Positions 57,711 through 64,000 of a stretch of DNA of 64,000 nt are shown here, one piece after another; within the stretch, counting starts at the first letter, position 1; the number at the start of each line of letters is the position of its first letter. Under the pieces are notes generated by a model. It was not told the DNA's origin, searched no databases, and worked only from the letters and a program-made list of their open reading frames with translations. Source of the stretch: Nocardia bhagyanarayanae (lineage in GTDB: Bacteria; Actinomycetota; Actinomycetes; Mycobacteriales; Mycobacteriaceae); NCBI RefSeq assembly GCF_006716565.1, contig NZ_VFPG01000001.1, positions 2,852,001-2,916,000 of the forward strand, read 5' to 3'. Position numbers and translations under genes: made by a program.

Positions 57711-58631
57711 CTAGACGGGCGCCGTGCGGTACAGGTCGGGCTCGACGTAGATGATGCGCGCGGCGGGCACGGCGCGGCGCACCCGTGCCTCGGCGGCGTC
57801 GATGGCCGCCGCGATGGTCGCGATGTCGAGGCCCGGCGTGATCGCCACCTTGGCCGCCACCAGGATCTCCTCCGGGCCCAGGTACTGGGTCTTGAGGTGG
57901 ATGACGCGGTCGATGCGCTCGCCGTCGATCAGGCTCTCCCGGATCGCCCTGTCCTCCTCGGGGGTCGCGCCCTCGCCGATCAGCAGGCTCTGCATCTCGA
58001 TGATCAGGATGATCGCGATGACGCCGAGCAGCGCGCCGATGCAGAGGGTGCCGATGCCGTCCCAGATCGCGTTGTCGGTGACCATGGTCAGGCCGACGCC
58101 GAGGAAGGCGAGAATCAGACCGACCAGCGCGCCCATGTCCTCCAACAGCACCACGGGCAGCTCCGGGCTGCGCGAGTTGCGGATGAACCGCCACCAGGTG
58201 GCGCCGCCCTTGAGCGGGCGGGATTCGCGAATGGCGGTGATGAAACTGAAGGTCTCCAAGCCGATGGCGATCAACAGGATGACGATCGCGACGATCGGCG
58301 AGGTCAGTTCCTCGGGATGCTGGATCTTGTGGATGCCCTCGTAGATGGCGTAGATCGAGCCGAGCGTGAACAGCACGAGAGCCACGATGAACGAGTAGAA
58401 GTAGCGGTTGCGTCCGTAACCGAACGGGTGCAGCTCGTCGGCCTCCTGTTCGGCGCGACGCTGGCCGAACAGCAGCAAGCCCTGGTTGGAAGTGTCGGCC
58501 ACCGAGTGCACCGCCTCGGCCAGCATCGAGGCCGAACCGGTGATCGCCGCGCCGATGAACTTCGCCACCGCGATCCCCGCGTTCGCCGTCAACGCGGCCA
58601 GAATCGCCTTCTTGCCACCGCCAGCAGACAT
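57711..58631 (-). CDS. Cation diffusion facilitator transporter (paralogue 2)
   Basis: 306 residues with the same layout as the neighbour at 56640-57602: AEAVHSVADTSNQ (HxxxD), LHPFGYGRNRYFYSF, RESRPLKGG-TWWRFIRNSR, LLEDMGALVGLI, and a C-terminal EARVRRAVPAARIIYVEPDLY. By eye about two thirds of positions agree, so this is a tandem duplication. ATG 58631 is chosen; a GTG at 58664 would add 11 residues. The substrate metal is unknown, and the two copies may differ in specificity or control. Confidence 0.9.
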   Translation of the reverse strand: MSAGGGKKAILAALTANAGIAVAKFIGAAITGSASMLAEAVHSVADTSNQGLLLFGQRRAEQEADELHPFGYGRNRYFYSFIVALVLFTLGSIYAIYEGIHKIQHPEELTSPIVAIVILLIAIGLETFSFITAIRESRPLKGGATWWRFIRNSRSPELPVVLLEDMGALVGLILAFLGVGLTMVTDNAIWDGIGTLCIGALLGVIAIILIIEMQSLLIGEGATPEEDRAIRESLIDGERIDRVIHLKTQYLGPEEILVAAKVAITPGLDIATIAAAIDAAEARVRRAVPAARIIYVEPDLYRTAPV

Positions 58632-58715
58632 GTCCTGAAGGTCCTCTCTCGTTTCGCCGATCACGGCTAACTTAGCGTGTTCGCCGATCCTCGGCCGAGT
58701 GCGCTGGCCGGCCGG

Positions 58716-59936
58716 TCAGCTGCCCGCGCCGAGGCAGGCGCAGAACACCTGGGCGGGTCCGTCCACCGCTTGGGCGCGAATATCGCTGTCCGCGGCCGAG
58801 ATCCAGGCCGCGCCGCCGCGCCCGACGAGCAGCTCCGCGCCGTCCTGGAGCAGCCGCACGGTGCCCCCCGTGCACAGCACGATGCCCGGCCCCGCCGAGG
58901 TGAGCGGCACCTGTCCGGAACCCGCGGTGAGATCGAAGCGGCGCAGCGCGAATTCCGGCGCGGGCGTGCGATACCGCACCGAGCCGTCGCCCGCCGGTTC
59001 CGGCAGCACGACGGGCAGATCGATCGGCTCGAAATCCAGGACCCGCAACAGTTCCGGCACGTCGACGTGCTTGGGCGTCAACCCGCCGCGCAGCACGTTG
59101 TCGGAGTTGGCCATGATCTCCACGCCGAGCCCGCGCAGGTAGGCGTGCAGGTTCCCGGCGTCGAGGAACAGTCCCTGGCCCGGCTCCAGCGTCACCCGGT
59201 TCAGCAGCAGCGCGGCCAGCACGCCCGCGTCGCCGGGATAGGCCTCGGCGAGTTCGAGCGCGGTGCGCGCCTCGAGGGTGAAGGCCCGCTTGCCCTTCCC
59301 GGACAGATACCGCACGCAGCCGTCCAGCACCGCGGGCAGCAGCGTGGCGAGCACCGGCTGCGGCAGCGTGATCCAGGTCGTGAACAGCGTTCGCAAGCCC
59401 GCCGAATCGGGCTGGGAGGCAAGCATCTCCGTGTACGAGGCCAGCTCGGGCACATCCAGCGCGCGGAACAGCTCGACGGTGCGGTGCGGTTCGCGGAACC
59501 CGGCCAGCGCCTCGAAGCGGTCCAGCGCCACCACCAGTTCCGGCTTGTGGTTCTCGTCGCGGTAGTTGCGCATGGGCGAGTCCAGCGGCACCCGCGCGCG
59601 GTTCTCCCGCTCGAAACCGGCGCGCGCCTGCGACGCCGACGGATGCGCCTGTAGCGACAGCGGCTCCTCGGCCGCCAGGATCTTCAGCAGGAACGGCAGC
59701 TTGCCACCGAATTCCGGTGCGGCCGCGCCCAGTTCGCGATGCGGGTTCGCGGCGACGAGCTCCAGCAGCGATGTGGTGCCGACCGGCGTCTTGACGTGCG
59801 CGGGATCGGCGGGATGCGCGCCGAACCAGAGTTCGGCTTCTGGGTGTGCGGAGGGGACGGGACGGCCGCACAGCTGAGCGAGCGCGGTGCGCGAACCCCA
59901 TGCGTAGGAACGCAGTGCACCAACGAGTTCGTGCAC
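58716..59936 (-). CDS. manA: Mannose-6-phosphate isomerase, class I (ManA)
   Basis: 406 residues, type-I phosphomannose isomerase of cupin fold. Zinc-site motifs are LSLQAHPSASQA and ENHKPELVVAL; the later segment LFLDAGNLHAYLRG also matches, as does the final sheet VRLLQDGAELLVGRGG. It interconverts fructose-6-phosphate and mannose-6-phosphate, the entry to GDP-mannose. GTG 59936 overlaps the last base of the upstream stop (TAG/GTG), showing coupling to the SIS-domain gene, as in Rv3255c-Rv3256c. Confidence 0.92.
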   Translation of the reverse strand: MHELVGALRSYAWGSRTALAQLCGRPVPSAHPEAELWFGAHPADPAHVKTPVGTTSLLELVAANPHRELGAAAPEFGGKLPFLLKILAAEEPLSLQAHPSASQARAGFERENRARVPLDSPMRNYRDENHKPELVVALDRFEALAGFREPHRTVELFRALDVPELASYTEMLASQPDSAGLRTLFTTWITLPQPVLATLLPAVLDGCVRYLSGKGKRAFTLEARTALELAEAYPGDAGVLAALLLNRVTLEPGQGLFLDAGNLHAYLRGLGVEIMANSDNVLRGGLTPKHVDVPELLRVLDFEPIDLPVVLPEPAGDGSVRYRTPAPEFALRRFDLTAGSGQVPLTSAGPGIVLCTGGTVRLLQDGAELLVGRGGAAWISAADSDIRAQAVDGPAQVFCACLGAGS

Positions 59937-61159
59937 TAGTAGCGTCCCCCGTCGTACTGTTCGCCGCCGAAGCCGCGGGGGGTCTCCGCGGCCGCGCCGC
60001 GCGAGCCGATCAGCCGCAGGTAGGCCGCTGCCATCTCCAAGCGCAGCGCGAGCACCGCGAGTTGCTCCAGTTCCGTGCTGCGCCCGGACCCGCCGGACTC
60101 CTCGCCGCGCGCCGGCGTCGGCGCGGCCGGATCGGTCAGGCTGTTCTGCAGCAGGTCGACGTCGGCGCTCACCAGATCGGCGTCGACCAGCCCGGATCCG
60201 GCGCCGCCGAATACCGCGACCCGGCGCCGCGCGGCGGCCTGATCGGGATCGGCGCTGAGCACGAACACCCGGATCCGCTCCACCGGCGCGGGGCCGTCGA
60301 GTTCCTCGTCGTGGAACAGCGGATCGAAGTCGGGCGCGGATTCGCCCGCGGCCTCCACCATGCGCGGATTCGCGGCGACCGCCTCGGCGAGATCGGCCGC
60401 CGTCGCGACCTTGCCCGCGGCCTGCAGGAGCACCTCGGCGCCGTGCTCGGCGAGTTCCGCGGCGGCGGGGGAGTCGCCCGCCAGTACGATGCCGCGCTGC
60501 TGCATGCGCGCGGCAAGCGTCTTGGCGGGGTTGTGGAAGACCTCGTTGTGCGGTCCGTCGCGCAGCGCCTCGGCGTCGAGCACGTCGGCCAGCTCGGTCA
60601 GGTCGGGCACGGCCGCGCCGGTGCGGGTCGGATCGACGATGCGCAGCACCGCGATCCCGGCCGCGAGGAAGCGCAGCAACCGGTTGTGGTCGAGCACCGG
60701 GACCCGTGGTTCGAGCAGCGCGGCCCGGCCGGCGGCGGCGGCGCGCAGGGGACCTTCGTGCGGCGCGGCGACGACCACCTCGGCGCCACGGCGCAGCGCG
60801 CGGTCCACCGCGTCGATCAGGCGCGGATCGCCCGCGTCGTCACCCGCGACGAGCACCACGTCCAGCGGACCCACCCAGGGCGGCAGCGCGGCGACCGACA
60901 CCACCGGTAGACCCGCCCGGTCGCCGAGCGCGGCGACGAGCAGACCGGCGGCGCGCGCGGCGCGGCCGGAGCCGGAGACCAGGACCACGCTGCGCGGGCG
61001 AAGGTCGGCGAGGCGGGCGAGCGCCTGCTCGCCGATGGCCGCCGCCGTTGCGCGCACTTGGGCGCCCCCAGAAGCGGCCGAGCGCAGGGCGCCGCCACTG
61101 TCTGCCGCCTCGAGCGAAGCGGCATCGTCGAGGTCGAGCACCGGTGTTCCAGCGATCAT
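59936..61159 (-). CDS. SIS-domain-like protein (Rv3256c-like)
   Basis: 407 residues. It has tandem sugar-isomerase-like alpha/beta segments (RSVVLVSGSGRAARAAGLLV, VVLVAGDDAGDPRLIDAVDR, RIRVFVLSADPD) and a C-terminal helical tail (LEQLAVLALRLEMAAAYLRL). Bifunctional phosphoglucose/phosphomannose isomerases of archaea share this plan, so a sugar-phosphate role beside manA is plausible; catalytic residues could not be confirmed. GGGAGGTGGG precedes ATG 61159. It lies between pmm and manA, in the same order as in M. tuberculosis. Confidence 0.8.
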   Translation of the reverse strand: MIAGTPVLDLDDAASLEAADSGGALRSAASGGAQVRATAAAIGEQALARLADLRPRSVVLVSGSGRAARAAGLLVAALGDRAGLPVVSVAALPPWVGPLDVVLVAGDDAGDPRLIDAVDRALRRGAEVVVAAPHEGPLRAAAAGRAALLEPRVPVLDHNRLLRFLAAGIAVLRIVDPTRTGAAVPDLTELADVLDAEALRDGPHNEVFHNPAKTLAARMQQRGIVLAGDSPAAAELAEHGAEVLLQAAGKVATAADLAEAVAANPRMVEAAGESAPDFDPLFHDEELDGPAPVERIRVFVLSADPDQAAARRRVAVFGGAGSGLVDADLVSADVDLLQNSLTDPAAPTPARGEESGGSGRSTELEQLAVLALRLEMAAAYLRLIGSRGAAAETPRGFGGEQYDGGRY

Positions 61160-61240
61160 CGGGCGTCCCACCTCCCCTCATCGCGCTGCGTCCGGATCGT
61201 CCACACCGAGCCCAGGTCGGGCGAATCCAATGTCAGTGAT

Positions 61241-61386
61241 TCCACTATTCCAGTCGGGAGCGATCGTTGCTCGAGATCTCGCGTTGGGCAGAGCCTTCTG
61301 CTTCCACGGTCGAATCCTGAGCGTGTGATTCCACTCCGTCGTAACTCCACTATCCCAGTCAGGACCGGACGATGCCCAAAATCTCG
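61241..61386 (-). repeat. 41-bp direct repeat of the pmm 3' end, offset 105 bp
   Basis: The stretch 61346-61386 covers the pmm stop and last codons. It recurs in diverged form at 61241-61281 (TCCACTAT-CCAGTC-GGA ... ATCTCG aligned without gaps, roughly three quarters identical). GTGATTCCACT also occurs twice (61236 and 61325). The 61160-61358 gap has no gene. Confidence 0.65.
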
Positions 61387-62735
61387 GTCACGAGTGCGTC
61401 TACTTCCTCCGGCGATCGGGCCTCGACGTTCAGCCGCAGCAACGGCTCGGTATTCGAGGCGCGCAGGTTGAACCAGGCGTCGTCGGCCAGCTGGACGGTC
61501 ACCCCGTCGAGCCGGTCCACCGACTTGGCGCGATCCTCGAACGCCTCGACCACGGCCAGCGTCCGCTCCTTGGCGTCGGCCACCGTCGAGTTGATCTCGC
61601 CGGAGGCGGCGTAGGTCTCGTAGGACGACATCAGCTCCGAGATCGGGCGGTCCTTCTCGCCCAGCGCGGCCAGCACGTGCAGCGCCGCGAGCATGCCGGA
61701 GTCGGCGCCCCAGAAATCGCGGAAGTAGTAGTGCGCGGAGTGCTCGCCGCCGAACACCGCGCCGGTGGCGGCCATCTGCTGCTTGATGAACGAGTGGCCC
61801 ACCCTGGTACGCACCGGGGTGCCGCCCAGCTCGTGCACCAGCTCCGGCACCGCCCGCGAGGTGATCAGGTTGTGGATGATGGTCGCGCCCGGCTCCTTGG
61901 CCAGTTCGCGCTCGGCGACCAGCGCTGTGATGGCCGAGGGGGAGACCGGCTCGCCGTTCTCGTCCACCACGAAGCAGCGGTCGGCGTCGCCGTCGAAGGC
62001 GAGACCGATGTCGGCGCCGGAGTCGCGGACCAGCCGCTGCAGATCGACCAGGTTCTTCGGGTCGAGCGGATTCGCCTCGTGGTTGGGGAACGAGCCGTCC
62101 AGCTCGAAGTAGAGCGGCACGATGGTCACCTGCGGCAGCGTGCCGAGCACCTCGGGCACCGTGTGCCCGCCCATGCCGTTGCCCGCGTCCACCGCGATGG
62201 TGAGCGGGCGGATGCTCTCCAGATCCACCAGCCCGCGCAGGAATCGCGCGTAGTCGGCGAGCAGATCCATCTCGGTGGCGCTGCCGTGCGGCCCGTCGAA
62301 TTCCGGCACGCCCGCGACGAGCTCGTCCTTGATGGCGGCCAGACCGGTGTCCTGGCCGACCGGCAGCGCGTTCGCGCGGCACAGCTTGATGCCGTTGTAC
62401 TGGGCGGGGTTGTGGCTCGCGGTGAACATGGCGCCGGGGCAGCCGAGGCGGCCGGAGGCGAAGTACAGCTGGTCGGTGGAGGCGAGACCGATGTGCACAA
62501 CGTCGAGACCCTGGGCCCGCACGCCGTCGGCGAAGGCGGCGGCCAGCTCGGGGGAGGACTCGCGCATGTCGTGGCCGATGACCACGCGGCTCGCGCCCTC
62601 GCCGCGCATCAGCCGTGCGAAGGAAGCGCCCACGTCCCTGACGAATTGCGCGTCGATCTGTTCACCGACCACACCGCGAACGTCGTAGGCCTTGATCACC
62701 GCGTTCACGAATTCGGCAGAGCGGGCGACTGTCAT
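61359..62735 (-). CDS. pmmA: Phosphomannomutase/phosphoglucomutase (PmmA, Rv3257c-like)
   Basis: 458 residues of the alpha-D-phosphohexomutase family. The phosphoserine loop is MFTASHNPAQYNG, the metal loop DGDADRC, the sugar-binding loop GGEHSAHYYFRD and the phosphate-binding loop RASNTEPLLRLNVE, all intact. It converts mannose-6-phosphate to mannose-1-phosphate, linking ManA to the guanylyltransferase at 49 kb. On the minus strand TAGGGT (62748-62743) lies 7 nt before ATG 62735, fitting a leaderless mRNA. The SIS-domain and manA genes follow downstream. Confidence 0.93.
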   Translation of the reverse strand: MTVARSAEFVNAVIKAYDVRGVVGEQIDAQFVRDVGASFARLMRGEGASRVVIGHDMRESSPELAAAFADGVRAQGLDVVHIGLASTDQLYFASGRLGCPGAMFTASHNPAQYNGIKLCRANALPVGQDTGLAAIKDELVAGVPEFDGPHGSATEMDLLADYARFLRGLVDLESIRPLTIAVDAGNGMGGHTVPEVLGTLPQVTIVPLYFELDGSFPNHEANPLDPKNLVDLQRLVRDSGADIGLAFDGDADRCFVVDENGEPVSPSAITALVAERELAKEPGATIIHNLITSRAVPELVHELGGTPVRTRVGHSFIKQQMAATGAVFGGEHSAHYYFRDFWGADSGMLAALHVLAALGEKDRPISELMSSYETYAASGEINSTVADAKERTLAVVEAFEDRAKSVDRLDGVTVQLADDAWFNLRASNTEPLLRLNVEARSPEEVDALVTEILGIVRS

Positions 62736-62945
62736 GGGCACTACCCTAGTGTGCCCCGCCGACACCGTGGGACCGCTCCCTACCCTGCGCCCCGATTTCA
62801 CCCCGCGGGGCCGTGGCCCAGGCGTCCCGTAGCGATCGGAAGGCCACCGCGGGCAACCGATTTCGCCGGCAAATGGAAGACGGCGTGACGACCCGGCCGG
62901 GAGGCGCGAATAGGCGTGCGGGTGTCGCGAGACGAGAGCGCGAGT

Positions 62946-63332
62946 TCAGTTCGGCGGATCGGGCAGCACGCGCAGATGCCCGCGCCTGCCGGTGCGGGTG
63001 GTGCGCTGCGGCGCGGGGGCATAGTCGCGATAGCCGCGCTGATCGGGCTCCGGGGGACGCCGTCGCAGACCGGCCTCGCGAACGGCTTCGGCCAGTGCGG
63101 TGAGATCGTCGTCGTCCGGGGTGGTGGAGAAGCCGCCCTCGTGGCGGACCAGCTCCCAGCCCTTCGGCGCGGTGATCCGGGAAGCGTGCGTTTCGCACAG
63201 GTCCCACGAGTGTGGTTCGGCGACCGTCGCGAGCGGACCGACCACCGCGGTGGAGTCCGAGTAGACATACGTGAGCGTCGCGACGGCCGGATTCTTGCAG
63301 CCGGGTCGGCAGCAACGACGCATGGGGATCAC
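62946..63332 (-). CDS. DUF3499 family protein (Rv3258c-like)
   Basis: 128 residues. The N-terminus has a cysteine motif, RRCCRPGCKNPAVATLTYVY, followed by HSWDLCETHASRITAPKGW. These give CxxxC plus CxxH, probably a small zinc-binding fold. The C-terminus is proline/arginine-rich and disordered. It is a conserved actinobacterial protein of unknown function found beside pmmA. TACTCT (63345-63340) lies 7 nt before GTG 63332, supporting a leaderless start there; ATG 63323 is the alternative. Confidence 0.87.
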   Translation of the reverse strand: MIPMRRCCRPGCKNPAVATLTYVYSDSTAVVGPLATVAEPHSWDLCETHASRITAPKGWELVRHEGGFSTTPDDDDLTALAEAVREAGLRRRPPEPDQRGYRDYAPAPQRTTRTGRRGHLRVLPDPPN

Positions 63333-63478
63333 GCCGATGAGAGTAACCCCCCTGGCCTCCGGATGTGGACAGACACGCGCGAAGAGTGGCGGCTCACACG
63401 CGTGTCTCCGGCCATGCGTGGTCGTCGAGCGGACTCGTACGGCCGTGTCCGTCCGGCGCGAATCGCCCGATTCGGGAC

Positions 63479-63964
63479 CTACTCCTCCTCCGCCTCCGGA
63501 TCGATGACGTCCGGATCGACGCCGAGATAGGTGGCGATCTGCTGCACGAGCACCTCGCGCAGCAGTTCGACCAGATCGTCCGGATCGCTCGCGCGCAGCT
63601 CGAGCGGTTTGCGGAACAGCACGACCCGCGCGCGGGTCGCCTGCCCGTGCCGGTCGACGCCCGCGGGGATCAGCCGGGACAGCGGGACCGGTCCGTCGGC
63701 CACCACCTCGTCCGGCCAGGTGACCGAATCAGGGTGCAGCGGACGGATTTTCGGTACATCGTCGACGGCGATGTCGAGTTTGGTGAGCCGATCGTGCCAG
63801 CGGCTGTCGAGCGGGGCGAACGCCTCCAGCACGAGCCGGTCGAACTGCTGGCCTCGGGTGCGCCAGGCGGGCACCGTCGGCGGCAGCATCGGCCCGCGCA
63901 CCCCGCGGCCGCGTCGGATCACCGACCGGGCGGTGGGCGGGCGTCGATGGCGGGAACGGGACAT
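63479..63964 (-). CDS. Metallopeptidase-family (zincin-like) protein lacking HExxH (Rv3259-like)
   Basis: 161 residues. After a basic start (SRSRHRRPPTARSVIRRGRG) comes the family core FDRLVLEAFAPLDSRW, LDIAVDDVPKIRPL, VVLFRKPLELRASDP and LLREVLVQQIATYLGVDPD. In zincin_1 proteins the last segment normally carries HExGHxxG; here it reads VLVQQIATYLG, so the zinc site is absent and protease activity is unlikely. This matches my memory of the Rv3259 type. TAGATT (63976-63971) lies 6 nt before ATG 63964, fitting leaderless transcription. Confidence 0.83.
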   Translation of the reverse strand: MSRSRHRRPPTARSVIRRGRGVRGPMLPPTVPAWRTRGQQFDRLVLEAFAPLDSRWHDRLTKLDIAVDDVPKIRPLHPDSVTWPDEVVADGPVPLSRLIPAGVDRHGQATRARVVLFRKPLELRASDPDDLVELLREVLVQQIATYLGVDPDVIDPEAEEE

Positions 63965-64000
63965 ACCCAAAATCTAGGTGAACTCGCACCGACCCCGCGC

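Noticed and set aside
63479..63964. Active zinc metalloprotease
   Set aside because: The family's HExGHxxG segment is replaced by VLVQQIATYLG, so no zinc site remains.

Overview
The window is high-GC actinobacterial DNA, most likely Nocardia or a close relative in the Mycobacteriales. The evidence is gene content and order recalled from Mycobacterium tuberculosis: a CYP123/aldA-type cluster matching Rv0765c-Rv0771, the arabinogalactan linker genes rmlD-wbbL-manB with a LytR-CpsA-Psr protein and a TIGR03089 protein (Rv3264c-Rv3268), and manA-SIS-pmmA-DUF3499-Rv3259 (Rv3255c-Rv3259). Several genes also show leaderless-type starts, with a TANNNT box 6-8 nt before the start codon, as is common in this order. 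No rRNA, tRNA, insertion sequence or CRISPR array was seen.

Layout. 1-3.6 kb: two tandem transmembrane Ser/Thr kinases sharing an unknown extracellular domain; the first is cut by the window edge. 3.6-4.1 kb: a decayed MerR-family gene. 4.1-6.4 kb: glutathione peroxidase and a GabD2-like aldehyde dehydrogenase with a KstR-like site upstream. 6.4-8.07 kb: about 1.6 kb without genes, holding three different repeat structures. 8.07-15.9 kb: a divergent catabolic cluster (SDR and CYP123-type P450 to the left; aldehyde dehydrogenase, SDR, beta-hydroxyacid dehydrogenase, carboxymuconolactone decarboxylase-like protein, KstD-like flavoprotein and TetR regulator to the right). Three copies of one 20-bp operator tie it together. 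16.1-20.0 kb: a small hypothetical protein and a MacB/FtsX-type ABC exporter.

20.2-34.5 kb is the most unusual region. It has a TIR-STAND NTPase-transmembrane-WD40 protein facing a five-gene leftward cassette: SWIM zinc-finger protein, MoxR AAA+ ATPase, DUF5682 protein, vWA protein, and a single-chain fusion of a Ser/Thr kinase with an ADP-ribosylglycohydrolase. The parts (NAD-cleaving TIR fold, STAND switch, MoxR/vWA pair, kinase plus ADP-ribose hydrolase) resemble regulated signalling or conflict systems. The joint function is inference.

34.7-45.4 kb: an MFS exporter convergent with an AraC regulator; an SMC-like ATPase with a zinc-hook-like CxCxxC paired with a small helical, possibly HEPN-like protein; small housekeeping proteins (YchJ, Rdx/SelW, FmdB types); a type-B carboxylesterase; a CYP140-like P450. 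44.7-50.1 kb: cell-wall linker biosynthesis. 50.2-54.0 kb: a CitA/CitB-type two-component system divergent from a DctA-type transporter. 54.1-58.6 kb: a DUF4287 remnant, a TetR regulator, a phytoene-dehydrogenase-like flavoprotein and two tandem cation diffusion facilitators. 58.7-64 kb: mannose-phosphate metabolism genes and conserved mycobacterial-type small proteins. Manb, ManA and Pmm supply GDP-mannose for mannosylated envelope glycans, while RmlD and WbbL build the rhamnose linker.
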